From Palsa-744 sp963734815 (lineage in GTDB: Bacteria; Actinomycetota; Thermoleophilia; Solirubrobacterales; Solirubrobacteraceae): 64,000 nt of DNA. Under the pieces are notes generated by a model, which saw only the letters and a program-made list of their open reading frames with translations, was not told the DNA's origin and made no database searches. The translations under genes and the position numbers were made by a program. This document shows, piece after piece, positions 35,212 through 44,037 of the stretch (its first letter is position 1; each line of letters opens with the position of its first letter). The stretch lies in contig CAVTIH010000002.1 in NCBI GenBank assembly GCA_963734815.1, forward strand, positions 434,001-498,000, read 5' to 3'.

Positions 35212-36708
35212 ATGGATACCCCGGATATCGCGATGGACCACGAGGTCGTCGTGATCGGTGCCGGCTTCTCGGGCATCGGGGCGGCGATCAAGCTCGAGGA
35301 GGCTGGCTTCCGCGACTTCGTCGTGCTCGAGGCCGGGGACGGGGTCGGGGGCGCCTGGCACTGGAACACCTACCCGGGGATAGCGGTCGACATCCCGTCC
35401 TTCAGCTACCAGTTCTCCTTCGAGAAGCGCAGCGACTGGTCGCGCGTGTACGCGCCGGGGACGGAGCTCAAGGCCTACGCGGAGCACTGCGTGGACAAGT
35501 ACGGGGTGCGCGATCGCATCCAGCTGAACACCAAGGTGGTTGGGGCGAGGTTCGACGAGGACGCCCACGCGTGGCACATCCAGACCGCGAACGGCGAGCA
35601 GATCACCGCGCGATACGTGGTCGGCGCGACAGGCGTGTTCAGCCAGCCCAAACCGCCCGAGATCGAGGGCCTCGACTCCTTCGCCGGGGCGACCATGCAC
35701 ACGGCGCGTTGGGATCACTCGGTCGACCTGCGCGGCAAGCGCGTCGGGGTGATCGGCACGGGCGCCTCGGCGATCCAGGTCATCCCCGCGATCGCCCCTG
35801 GAGTCGAGCTCCTCACCGTCTTCCAACGCACTCCCATTTGGTGCCTACCCAAGCTCGACGCCCCGATGAGCCCGCGCGCGCGTCGGGCACTGCGCTGGGT
35901 GCCCGGCGTCGAGCTCGCCACACGCTGGGCCAGTCAGGCCTTCGTGGAGGTCACCTTCGTGCTCGCCGCCCACTTCGCCGGCCAGTTCCCGAGCCTCACC
36001 GCCCGCGGCGAAGCCTCTGCTCGCAAAATGCTCCGCGAGGTCGAGGATCCCGTCGTGCGCGAGAAGCTCACGCCTAAGTATTCCCTCGGGTGCAAGCGCC
36101 CGAGCTTCTCCAATCGGTACATCCCCGCCTTCAACCGGGACAACGTGCTGCTCGAAACCACTTCCATTGAGGCGATTACCGAGACGGGTGTTCGCACGAG
36201 CGACGGGGTCGAGCATCCTCTCGACGTGCTCGTCCTCGCAACCGGGTTCAAGGTGTTCGACTCCGGGAACCTGCCGGCATTCGAGACGCTGGGCGCGGGT
36301 GGTGTTGACCTCGAGGAGTGGTGGGATGCCAACCGGCTGCAGGCCTATGAGGGCGTGAGCGTCCCCGGCTTTCCGAACTCCTTCTCGATCCTCGGTCCCT
36401 ACGCGTTCAACGGCCAGTCCTACTTCGGTCTGATCGAGACCCAGATGCGCCACATCGTGCGCTGCCTGAAGCGTGCGCGCAGCGAGGGCGCCACGCGCGT
36501 GGAGATCACGCCCGAGGCCAACCGTCGCTACTTCGAGTCGATGCTCGGGCGCCGCCACAACCAGGTCTTCTTCCGGGGCGCCTGCTCGAACGCGAACAGC
36601 TACTACTTCGACAAGCACGGCGACGCGCCGTTCCGACCCAGCCTCTCGCTCGAGGCGGCCTGGCGCAGCGCCCGCTTCGACCTCGACGACTACGCGTTCG
36701 CACGATGA
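35212..36708 (+). CDS. FAD-dependent Baeyer-Villiger-type monooxygenase
   Basis: The product is 498 residues. The FAD-binding motif GAGFSG is at 16-21 and the NADPH-binding motif GTGASA begins near 182. Between them is the Baeyer-Villiger fingerprint F-x-G-x3-H-x3-W-D (Phe157, Gly159, His163, Trp167, Asp168). The length is normal for type I enzymes. It would insert oxygen into ketones using NADPH and O2; substrate unknown. The neighbouring alcohol dehydrogenase and alpha/beta hydrolase could make an alcohol-ketone-ester-acid route, which is inference. Confidence 0.92.
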   Translation: MDTPDIAMDHEVVVIGAGFSGIGAAIKLEEAGFRDFVVLEAGDGVGGAWHWNTYPGIAVDIPSFSYQFSFEKRSDWSRVYAPGTELKAYAEHCVDKYGVRDRIQLNTKVVGARFDEDAHAWHIQTANGEQITARYVVGATGVFSQPKPPEIEGLDSFAGATMHTARWDHSVDLRGKRVGVIGTGASAIQVIPAIAPGVELLTVFQRTPIWCLPKLDAPMSPRARRALRWVPGVELATRWASQAFVEVTFVLAAHFAGQFPSLTARGEASARKMLREVEDPVVREKLTPKYSLGCKRPSFSNRYIPAFNRDNVLLETTSIEAITETGVRTSDGVEHPLDVLVLATGFKVFDSGNLPAFETLGAGGVDLEEWWDANRLQAYEGVSVPGFPNSFSILGPYAFNGQSYFGLIETQMRHIVRCLKRARSEGATRVEITPEANRRYFESMLGRRHNQVFFRGACSNANSYYFDKHGDAPFRPSLSLEAAWRSARFDLDDYAFAR

Positions 36709-36790
36709 CCCGTCTGACGCCCAACCTTCCCGGGTCGGACTGGGTCGAGCTCTTGCGCGTGCTCGCCGGATCGATCGTCGCGGGTGCCCG

Positions 36791-37951
36791 ATGAAGGCCG
36801 TGAACTGTAAAGAAGGCCAGTTGACGGTCGTCGATCTGCCGACGCCGACCCCCGAAAGGGGGCAGGTGTTGATCGATGTCCTTCGCTGTGGCATCTGCGG
36901 ATCAGACCTTCATGCTCGCCATCACTGCAACGAGATGGCAGACGTGGCTCGGGAGACCGGCTATGCGGACTTCATGCGCTCCGACCAGAACGTCGTCATG
37001 GGGCACGAGTTCTGCGGTGCGATCGTCGAACATGGCCCCTCCTGCCGGCGGTCGGTGCCGACGGGGACGACGGTGGTTTCGTTGCCGCTGCTGCGTGTCG
37101 GGAAGGACATCCACGCCACCGGCCTGTCGGTGGCGGCTCCCGGTGCATACGCGGAGCGGATGCTCGTGCAGGAGTCTCTCACCGTTCCCGTGCCCAATGG
37201 CCTCGCGCCCGCAGTCGCCGTGCTGACCGAGCCGATGGCTGTCGGCTGGCACGCTGTGCGCCGAGGCGAGGTCAAGAAGCGCACTGTCGCGGTCGTCATC
37301 GGCTGCGGGCCGATCGGCCTGTCGGTGATCTGCATGCTCAAGGCACACGGCGTGCGCACCGTCATCGCGAGCGACTTCTCCGCGGGGCGTCGCGCGTTGG
37401 CGAGGGCATGCGGCGCTGACGTCGTCGTCGACCCAGCACACGAATCGCCACACGCCTCGGCCGAGCAGCACGGGCACCTCACCGCGATTCCCGCCGCCCT
37501 CGACCTCGCGGTTGACGGTATGGGCAAAATGCAGCGGCTGCCGATTCCCTGGCATCACACCTGGCGCGCGGCCGAAGCGCTCGGCCTGGCCAAGCCCAAG
37601 AGCCCCGTGATCTTCGAATGCGTGGGCGTGCCCGGGGTGCTCGACCAGGTGATCGCGAGTGCGCCGCTGTTCTCCCGCGTGGTCGTCGTCGGCGTGTGCA
37701 TGGGTACGGACAAGATCAGGCCGGCGATGGCGATCAACAAGGAAATCGACCTGCGCTTCGTCCTCGGTTACACCCCCGTCGAGTTCCGCGACACGCTTCA
37801 GATGCTCGCCGAGGGCAAGGTGAACCCCGGTCCTCTTGTCACCGCCACCGTGGGACTCGACGGCGTCGACGAGGCCTTCGAGGCACTCGGAGATCCCGAG
37901 GCCCACGCAAAGATCCTGGTCGACCCGAAGAGCACCGCCGTCGCGCCTTAA
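36791..37951 (+). CDS. Zinc-dependent alcohol dehydrogenase (MDR family)
   Basis: The product is 386 residues. Catalytic zinc ligands are Cys36 (GICGSDLH), His72 and Glu73 (GHEF). The four-cysteine structural zinc lobe is not visible, as in several MDR subfamilies. The Rossmann motif GCGPIG is followed by an Asp (ASDFS) that suggests NAD preference. The start is ATG 36791, 82 nt after the monooxygenase stop. It oxidises an alcohol or reduces a carbonyl; substrate unknown. Confidence 0.9.
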   Translation: MKAVNCKEGQLTVVDLPTPTPERGQVLIDVLRCGICGSDLHARHHCNEMADVARETGYADFMRSDQNVVMGHEFCGAIVEHGPSCRRSVPTGTTVVSLPLLRVGKDIHATGLSVAAPGAYAERMLVQESLTVPVPNGLAPAVAVLTEPMAVGWHAVRRGEVKKRTVAVVIGCGPIGLSVICMLKAHGVRTVIASDFSAGRRALARACGADVVVDPAHESPHASAEQHGHLTAIPAALDLAVDGMGKMQRLPIPWHHTWRAAEALGLAKPKSPVIFECVGVPGVLDQVIASAPLFSRVVVVGVCMGTDKIRPAMAINKEIDLRFVLGYTPVEFRDTLQMLAEGKVNPGPLVTATVGLDGVDEAFEALGDPEAHAKILVDPKSTAVAP

Positions 37952-37967
37952 CGCCGTCGCGCCTTAA
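37936..37967 (+). repeat. 16-bp tandem duplication at convergent gene ends
   Basis: CGCCGTCGCGCCTTAA is present twice head to tail. The first copy supplies the stop of the alcohol dehydrogenase gene; the second supplies the stop of the convergent hydrolase gene on the other strand. Confidence 0.9.
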
Positions 37968-38884
37968 ACACGTTGGAGTCCCGCAGCCTCGCTGGCGGCT
38001 GTCAACCGGGCGCGCCACTGCCTGGCGTCCCACTGCGCGGGCTCGGTCTCCGCCAGGAATCGTTCGAGCACCGCGACGAAGCGCCCGGGCGCCTCGACCT
38101 GTGGCAGATGGCCGACCCCGTCGAAAATCGCAAGATGGCTGCCCGGGATCGCCTGGTGGGCCTCTTCGGCGTGGTGGACGGGAATCATCGGATCGTGCTC
38201 CCCCCAGATGATCAGCACCGGCAGGCCCTCGGTGAGGTACAGCCGGTCACCAGCATGGACGCGCTGGCCGTCGGTGCCGACCACGGCGCGCAATGTCGCC
38301 AGGAACGCGGCGCGGCGGTCGGGGTTGGCGAGCGAGGCGTATCCGCGCGCGACCTCGGCTACGTCCGCGTTTGGCCGCAGCCCGACGGCCGCCAGGCCAC
38401 GCGCCACCGCGGATCCCGCGATCCGTCCCGGGCCGGCGGTAGCGGCAATGAACAGATCGGCGCCCGGGAGTGCCGCGGCACGCAGAACGGGGCTGACCTC
38501 CTGACCGAGCCCGCCACTTGAGAGGAGTACCAGGCGCTCGGTGATCTCCGGAAACTGATAGGCGAACTGCATTGCGACTCCGCCGCCGAGGGAGTGCCCG
38601 ACGAGCGTCGCGCGTTCGTGGCCGAGCGCGATCAGCAGGTCGCGTAGACCGGCGGCGAGGGCCCCGAGGGAGTAGTCGCCGCCGCCGGGCGCAGACGTGC
38701 CATGGCCGGGAAGATCGGGTGCGAGGACAGTGTGCTCTCGCGCGAGCGGCTCGATCACCGCCTGCCAGTTCTCATACGTGCCCGCCATTCCGTGGATCAG
38801 GAGCAGCACGGGGCCGCTGCCCGCCTCGGCGTAGGTCACCGCGCGGCCGTGAAGCGTCACCGTCTTGGGCTCGATTGCGTTCAT
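37964..38884 (-). CDS. Alpha/beta hydrolase
   Basis: The product is 306 residues. The oxyanion HGMAG is at 31-35 and the nucleophile Ser98 is in GHSLGG. The acid is in GEHDPMIP and the histidine in GVGHLPQVE, giving a complete triad. It resembles esterases and C-C bond hydrolases. GAGG lies 8 nt before the ATG. It is convergent with the dehydrogenase gene. Confidence 0.92.
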   Translation of the reverse strand: MNAIEPKTVTLHGRAVTYAEAGSGPVLLLIHGMAGTYENWQAVIEPLAREHTVLAPDLPGHGTSAPGGGDYSLGALAAGLRDLLIALGHERATLVGHSLGGGVAMQFAYQFPEITERLVLLSSGGLGQEVSPVLRAAALPGADLFIAATAGPGRIAGSAVARGLAAVGLRPNADVAEVARGYASLANPDRRAAFLATLRAVVGTDGQRVHAGDRLYLTEGLPVLIIWGEHDPMIPVHHAEEAHQAIPGSHLAIFDGVGHLPQVEAPGRFVAVLERFLAETEPAQWDARQWRARLTAASEAAGLQRV

Positions 38885-39004
38885 GCTGGGGCCCTCGTTG
38901 ATCCGCGCGAGCGCAAGAGCATCCTACATGCACGCCCTATGGGCATCGGGAGGAGTGACCGACTTCAGCGGACGAAGCGCGCCCCGGCTGGCTGGCGTCG
39001 AGGG

Positions 39005-40138
39005 TCAGCGACCGAACCAGCGGGCGCGGCGGCTGGAGCCGAAGTGCCGCTTGTCGGCGGCGAGCGCATCGGAGGGTTCCCCGAACGTGCCGGTCGGCTG
39101 GGGACCGGAGAGGAAGTCCACCTCCACGCGACCGATGCGTCCCGCGCCGAACTCGATGTAACAGATACCGACGCCATCGTAGGGTGCAGGCTGCGCGCCG
39201 CCGCGGATGCTCGCGATCAGCGAGGCAGCGACGACGCGTGCCGCTCCCTCGGCGAACACCCCCGCCTTCGGCACCCCAGCGGTGGTGACGTCCCCCACCG
39301 CGTACACGCCCGGGAACCGCGTCTGGAGCGTCTGCGAGCTCACGGGCACATAACCGTCCTCCGTCATGCCGCTGGCGATGACCACATCGGGGGCGCGGTG
39401 CTTGGGGACGCCGAGGAAGAGCTCGTAAGGCATCTCGCTGCCATCGTCGAGCACTGCCACACACCGCGCCGGGTCGAGCGAGCTCACGCGGCGGCCGGGG
39501 ACAAACCTGATGTCGCGCTCGACGAAAGCGGCTTCGAGCGCGCGTGAGGTGTCCGGGGATGGGGGTACCGGACTGCCCAAAGGCAGGACGAAGGAGATCT
39601 CGCAATCGCCGCGGACGCCCCGCGTGGAGAGATGGTCGTGCAGCAGCAGCGCGGCCTCGCTCGGCGCGGGCGGGCACTTGAAGGGCGCCCCGCATACACC
39701 GACGATCGCTCGACCCCGCGAGAACGTGGGAAGCAGCTCGCCCAGCCGCTGCGCGCCGGCGACGGAGTAGAACTCATTGCCACCCTCGGCGAGCCCCGGC
39801 GTGAAGTCGAAGTCGTAATCGGCACCAAGCGCCGCGACGAGGAAGTCAGCCTCGTGCACGCCACCGTCGGTGGTGACGCTGCGGGCCTCGGGGTCGATCG
39901 CGGTGATCGTCTGACGCAGGAAGCGCACCCCGGGCTTGGCGATCGCGCTGTAGGGGAGGCGTACCGCGTCCAGCGTGGTTCGACCGAACATCACGTCGAG
40001 CTTTGAGTACCCAAAGACGAACGAGTCGTTCTTGTCGATCAACGTCACGTCGACATCCTCGCCGAGCGCCTCCGACAACGTGCTCGCCAGCTCGAGGCCG
40101 CCAAAGCCCGCTCCCAGGACAACCACGCGAGTCTTCAT
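39005..40138 (-). CDS. Sulfide:quinone-oxidoreductase-like FAD protein
   Basis: The product is 377 residues from ATG 40138, with TATGCT 7 nt before it (leaderless spacing). The N-terminal dinucleotide fold GAGFGGLELA is present, as is VCGAPFKCPPAPSEAA, a signature of the SQR-like/NDH-2-like flavoprotein family. The FAD-closing motif is VYAVGDVTTAGVPKAG. It may oxidise sulfide or another donor to quinone at the membrane; which of the two cannot be decided. Confidence 0.85.
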   Translation of the reverse strand: MKTRVVVLGAGFGGLELASTLSEALGEDVDVTLIDKNDSFVFGYSKLDVMFGRTTLDAVRLPYSAIAKPGVRFLRQTITAIDPEARSVTTDGGVHEADFLVAALGADYDFDFTPGLAEGGNEFYSVAGAQRLGELLPTFSRGRAIVGVCGAPFKCPPAPSEAALLLHDHLSTRGVRGDCEISFVLPLGSPVPPSPDTSRALEAAFVERDIRFVPGRRVSSLDPARCVAVLDDGSEMPYELFLGVPKHRAPDVVIASGMTEDGYVPVSSQTLQTRFPGVYAVGDVTTAGVPKAGVFAEGAARVVAASLIASIRGGAQPAPYDGVGICYIEFGAGRIGRVEVDFLSGPQPTGTFGEPSDALAADKRHFGSSRRARWFGR

Positions 40139-40191
40139 CGGGGCGAGCATACACACCCGTCCACCCGCGGCAAGGCGCGGGCGTCGAGTCT

Positions 40192-41139
40192 CTACCTGAC
40201 CATCACATCCCCCAAAGCCTCGTCGATCGCGGCGAGGATTTGAGGGTCGAGGGCGACGCCGGCGGCGGAGGCGTTGGCGTGCACCTGCTCGGGCCGGCTG
40301 GCACCGACGATCGCCGAGGCGACGTTCGGCTCGCGCAGCACCCACGCGAGCGCGAGCTGCGCCATCGTCAGCCCCGCGCCCTCTGCGATTGGCACGAGAC
40401 GCTGCACCGCCTCCAGCACGCGGTCGTCGAGCAGACGGTCCATGAACGTGTTCATCTCGTCGCTCGCCGCGCGCGAGTCGCCGGGCGGCGGCGACCCCGG
40501 TGGGTACTTGCCCGTGAGCACCCCCTGCGCGAGCGGCGACCACACGATCTGCGAGATCCCCTCGCGCTCGCACAGCGGGATCACCTCGGCCTCGGGCGCG
40601 CGCCAGATCATCGAGTACTGCGGCTGACTGGAGACCCAGCGCTCCACATCGGGCAGCTCCAGCGACGCGGCGATCTGGCCTGCCGTCCACTCGCTGAAGC
40701 CGATGTGGCGCGCCTTGCCAGCTTTCACCACTTCGGCGAGCGCCGCCATCGTCTCCTCCAGCGGCGTCTGCTCGTCGTAGCGGTGGCACTGGTAGAGGTC
40801 CACGTAGTCGGTGCGCAGACGCGCCAGCGAGGCATCGATCTGCTTGTGAATCTGCGCCGCGGAGAGCCCCCGGTCGGTGTCGGACATCTGGAAGTACACC
40901 TTTGTGGCGAGCACGTAGGAGGAGCGCTCGTGTCCGGCGAGCACCTCTCCCAGCAGCGTCTCCGACGCCCCCCGCCCGTAGACGTTGGCGGTGTCGAAGA
41001 AGTTGATCCCCGCCTCGAACGCCGCCTTCACGCATGCCTGCGACTGCGCGCGCTCCACCCCGCCCGAGTACGTCAGCCACGAGCCGAGGCTGATCTCCGA
41101 GACCTCAAGGTCGCTGGTGCCGAGCTTGCGGTAGTTCAT
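40192..41139 (-). CDS. Aldo/keto reductase (Kv-beta-like)
   Basis: The product is 315 residues. The catalytic Asp and Tyr are in FFDTANVYGRG, the Lys in LATKVYF and the His in YQCHRYD. The NADP-binding C-terminal stretch is VASAIVGASRPEQ. The start is ATG 41139 with TACTCT 7 nt before it, a leaderless spacing. A decayed partial copy of this gene lies at 41733-42005 on the same strand. Confidence 0.92.
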   Translation of the reverse strand: MNYRKLGTSDLEVSEISLGSWLTYSGGVERAQSQACVKAAFEAGINFFDTANVYGRGASETLLGEVLAGHERSSYVLATKVYFQMSDTDRGLSAAQIHKQIDASLARLRTDYVDLYQCHRYDEQTPLEETMAALAEVVKAGKARHIGFSEWTAGQIAASLELPDVERWVSSQPQYSMIWRAPEAEVIPLCEREGISQIVWSPLAQGVLTGKYPPGSPPPGDSRAASDEMNTFMDRLLDDRVLEAVQRLVPIAEGAGLTMAQLALAWVLREPNVASAIVGASRPEQVHANASAAGVALDPQILAAIDEALGDVMVR

Positions 41140-41190
41140 GGTGTGGAGAGTATCGCTCACGGCCCTCGACCGGCGGGGCGCGCCCATCGC

Positions 41191-41196
41191 TAAACT
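41191..41196 (+). promoter_or_regulatory. Leaderless-type -10 element of the Uma2 gene
   Basis: TAAACT ends 6 nt before ATG 41203, with no Shine-Dalgarno. The divergent aldo/keto reductase has its own -10 element TACTCT at 41152-41147. Confidence 0.4.
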
Positions 41197-41202
41197 GACC
41201 CG

Positions 41203-41727
41203 ATGAGCACGCTGGTGCTGGATCCTCCGCCAGTCGAGCTCCAAGCGCTGCTGGAGCGTCGCAGGCGCTTGGACCTCGACCGCCACGACGAGATGTGGGA
41301 TGGTGTCTACCACGTGGCGCTCGCCCCCAATGCCCCTCACGCGTTCGTCGGACAGGAACTCTCGACGCTGCTGAGTGCGGCGGCCCGCGCGAAGGGTCTG
41401 TACGTCAGCCTGGAGTTCAACCTGGGCGCATCGGATAACTACCGCGTGCCAGACCTCGGTGTCCACCGTGAGCGCCCGAGCGGCGCATGGATCCCCACCG
41501 TCGCGCTCGTTGTCGAGATCCTCTCACCGGGCGACGAGTCCTGGGAGAAGCTGCCGTTCTACGCTGCCAACGACGTCGATGAGCTGCTGATCGTTGACCC
41601 CGTCACGCACAAAATTGACTGGCTGGCGCTCCGCGACGGTGAGTACCGGCCGATCGAGCGCAGTGGACTGATCGACCTCGGCGCGGGCGACCTGGCCGAG
41701 CGGATCGACTGGCCGCCCAGCGAGTAG
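41203..41727 (+). CDS. Uma2 family (DUF820) restriction-endonuclease-fold protein
   Basis: The product is 174 residues. The PD-(D/E)xK core is visible as YRVPDLGV, then VVEILSPGD, followed by LLIVDP. The family is widespread and often amplified, and its substrate is unknown. The gene lies exactly between an intact aldo/keto reductase gene and a decayed copy of it, so it may have arrived with a local duplication. Confidence 0.85.
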   Translation: MSTLVLDPPPVELQALLERRRRLDLDRHDEMWDGVYHVALAPNAPHAFVGQELSTLLSAAARAKGLYVSLEFNLGASDNYRVPDLGVHRERPSGAWIPTVALVVEILSPGDESWEKLPFYAANDVDELLIVDPVTHKIDWLALRDGEYRPIERSGLIDLGAGDLAERIDWPPSE

Positions 41728-41732
41728 TGGGC

Positions 41733-42005
41733 CGCTCCAGCGACGCGGCGATCTGACCGGCGTTCCACTCGCTGAAGCCGATGTGGCGCGCCTTGCCGGC
41801 GAGCACCTCCCCCAGCAGCGTCTCCGACGCCCCCCGTCCGTAGACGTTGGCGGTATCGAAGAAGTTGATCCCGGCCTAGAACGCCGCCTTCACGCAAGCC
41901 TCGGATTGCGCGCGCTCGACCCCACCGGAGTAGGTCAGCCACGAGCCGAGACTGATCTCCGAGACCTCAAGATCGCTGGTGCCGAGCTTGCGGTAGTTAA
42001 TGGTG
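41733..42005 (-). pseudogene. Decayed aldo/keto reductase fragment
   Basis: The sequence is nearly identical to the start and middle of the gene at 40192-41139. An internal deletion of about 235 bp joins the CCTTGCC and GGCGAGCACC positions. The start codon has mutated (ATG to ATT) and an in-frame TAG lies at 41878-41876. It fills the stretch between the Uma2 gene and the next gene and has no coding capacity of its own. Confidence 0.9.
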
Positions 42006-42055
42006 GGCAGCCTAGCGGGTTGAACGAGGACGACCCGGATCTGCGTATACCCGGG

Positions 42056-42934
42056 CTACGTGCCGTGTTCGCGGACTTGCCGGGCGCCCGCCATCTCGAT
42101 GGTGGCGAGCAGCGTGATCTTGCTTGTGCCCGGCCTGGCGGGGAGCCCGAGTCTAGAGTCGACCACGTCGTTAAATCCCAAACCGCTAAAGGCGCACCCG
42201 GTCGCGGGGGGAACGGCGAACAAGCCATCCACGAATATAGCGCCTTCGATCGCGTCGATCTCGCCTCCGCTTTTGCCACTCAGATGCCCCCGGTGACCCA
42301 ACAACGAGCCGGACGTCCCGTCCGTCAATTCGAGCGTGATCGGGTGCGCGCTCGAGCCGATATAGCACTTGCTGCCCAGGAACCGGTTTTCAAGTTTTAT
42401 CTTGACGGGCAGGGAGATACCCGTACCCGATCCGTCGACTACGTTCCCTTCGTTGAGACTGATCGTGTTCCCCGGCTCGGCCAGTTCCATCGCCGCCCAG
42501 AGTCCCCACGACGCCGTTTCGTTTTCCGATTCGCAACGCTCAGGGTTGGCCACTCCCACGCAGCTGACACCCAGCAGTCCTCCGGGGACCTTCTGCAGCG
42601 CCCTCGACATCACCGGGTCAACAACCGTCTGAGCGCCCGTTTCTTCGTTTTCGACGATACCCATCTGCAAGGTCTCGGCGTTCACGATCGGCACCGTCTC
42701 GCGACCTATCGTCATCGACCCACCTTCCAAGCGCGCCGTAGCACACCCGGTCACCCCCAGGGCGCTCGTCGGGCATTCTGAGAAAACCGCAAATTCACCC
42801 GTCGATCCCGCAGCCGCAGCCAAACCACACTCACCCGCCAACACACAAGCAACCACCCCAAATACCAGGATGCCCCTGCCCCGCAAACCTCCGAACATAC
42901 CTTTCACGATCAACTTCCCCACCGGACTATCCAT
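42056..42934 (-). CDS. Small secreted protein of unknown function, operon 4
   Basis: The product is 292 residues from ATG 42934, with GGGGAGG upstream; a GTG at 42949 is an alternative start. A signal peptide ends near residue 40. It is paralogous to the product of 7282-8202, with shared stretches LPVKIKLENRFLG, CYIGSSAHPI and LELTDGTS. Both paralogs follow a DUF11-type gene; here the spacing is 64 nt from the DUF11 3' exon. It is probably the last gene of operon 4. Function unknown. Confidence 0.85.
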   Translation of the reverse strand: MDSPVGKLIVKGMFGGLRGRGILVFGVVACVLAGECGLAAAAGSTGEFAVFSECPTSALGVTGCATARLEGGSMTIGRETVPIVNAETLQMGIVENEETGAQTVVDPVMSRALQKVPGGLLGVSCVGVANPERCESENETASWGLWAAMELAEPGNTISLNEGNVVDGSGTGISLPVKIKLENRFLGSKCYIGSSAHPITLELTDGTSGSLLGHRGHLSGKSGGEIDAIEGAIFVDGLFAVPPATGCAFSGLGFNDVVDSRLGLPARPGTSKITLLATIEMAGARQVREHGT

Positions 42935-42998
42935 AACCCGCCTCCCCACTCTCGATTACCCGCCATGTTTCTGCTCCGGTGTCGTTCGTTTTCCGCGG

Positions 42999-43098
42999 TC
43001 AATGACCACGCATCCGGCTTCGCGCGCGCTCAGCCCTCCCCATCTCCTTTTGCTTGGCCCGATGGTGCATCTTCTTGCGCTTGTGGGTCGCCTTCTTG
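42999..43098 (-). CDS. 3' exon of the operon 4 DUF11-type gene
   Basis: This encodes 32 residues of Lys/Arg/His-rich tail (beginning KKATHKRKK) and a stop. The operon 3 paralog has the same motif (KKATHRRAA) near its own C-terminus. Joining 47809 to 43098 gives 3435 nt, exactly 1145 codons, with no internal stop. Without splicing these 100 nt are not translated as part of the protein. Confidence 0.7.
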
Positions 43099-43136
43099 GT
43101 GAGTGGCCCGGGGCGTTGCAGCCCCAGGCTCTCGCA

Positions 43137-43170
43137 GAACCGTACGTGAGCCTCTCGACTCATACGGCTC
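43137..43170 (-). ncRNA. Group II intron domain V
   Basis: The 34-nt minus-strand hairpin opens with GAGCCGTAT and closes with ACGTACGGTTC. These are the hallmark 5' and 3' strands of domain V, with the AGC-type triad as GAGCC. The intron protein stop codon (43162-43160) lies inside it. It is the catalytic core of the intron. Confidence 0.9.
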
Positions 43171-43993
43171 CCACCATTCGGTCGTAGGGGCGTATGATTC
43201 GCCAGTGGGCAAAGAGTTCTGGCTCGCGTGTTGCCACGCTGTCCAGGAACTCCCACGCCCGCGGGCTGCGCCGTCGAAGTCGCTTGTACTTTCGCATCGC
43301 CCATCGCACCAAATACTTGTCGATGCTTCTTAGCGATCGGGTCAACATGGACGGGTAGAACTTCCCGTAGTAGTTGATCCATCCGCGCACGGTCGAGTTG
43401 ATCTCCCGTGCTATCTCTGCGAGGTGTGTTCCGCTCCATAAGTGAATCCTCCATCGCCTGATCGTTCGCCGGATCTTCTTCGCGGCCTCGTCGCTGATCG
43501 CCGGGGTGAAATTGACAAACATCGCACCCTTCCCATCACGGGACTGGCGAGGACGAAACGTGTACCCCAGGAAATCGAAATGCTCGTGCTCGTAAGAGCC
43601 GAAACGATGCGAATCCTTGCAGTACACGATGCGCGTCTTGCCCAGATTCAACTCCAGGCCACACGATCGCATCCGCTTCTTGATCGTGTCGAGTACGAAC
43701 TGCGCTTGGCGCTCACTCTTGCAGTGCGCGACAATATCGTCCGCATACCGCTCGAACGGGATGGCCGGGAACTCCCGCGCTATCCACGCATCGAACGCAT
43801 GATGCAAGAAGACATTTGCCAGCACAGGGGAAATCGCAGAACCTTGAGGGGTCCCACGATCCCGCGCCAGGGCGGTGCCGTCCTCCTGTTGGGTCGGCGC
43901 TTTTAGCCACCGCTCCACATAGAGAAGAATCCACCGCTCTTTGGTGTGGGCAGCAACCGCCTTCAACACAAGCTCGTGGTCAAGAGAGTCGAA
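43160..43993 (-). pseudogene. ltrA: Group II intron reverse transcriptase/maturase, C-terminal part
   Basis: The frame covers most of the catalytic RT domain and the maturase (X) domain. The active-site motif YADD sits in RYADDIVAHC, preceded by GTPQGSAISPVLANV. The X domain contains INSTVRGWINYYGKF, and the protein ends LFAHWRIIRPYD without an HNH endonuclease domain. It begins at FDSLDHELV, whose N-terminal partner is at 46798-47240. The join would read QSF-FDS, so a single ancestral gene was split by the inserted element. Confidence 0.9.
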
Positions 43994-44013
43994 GGAAAAC
44001 ACGACACACTGCC
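43994..44013 (+). repeat. Left end motif of the serine-recombinase element
   Basis: The pattern GG-N6-CG-N-CACACTGCC reads inward from the left end. It matches the inverted right end at 46778-46797 at all fixed positions. It is the probable recombinase binding arm. Confidence 0.8.
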
Positions 44014-44037
44014 CACCTCGATGGCTACCCGGAGCGA

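Noticed and set aside
39005..41080. A 691-codon minus-strand frame joining the flavoprotein to the aldo/keto reductase region
   Set aside because: The upstream 300 codons are out of frame with the real aldo/keto reductase. The flavoprotein starts at 40138 with its own -10 element.
43137..43170. Domain V hairpin as an ordinary transcription terminator
   Set aside because: The strands match the invariant group II domain V pattern, an RT gene lies directly upstream, and there is no U-tract.
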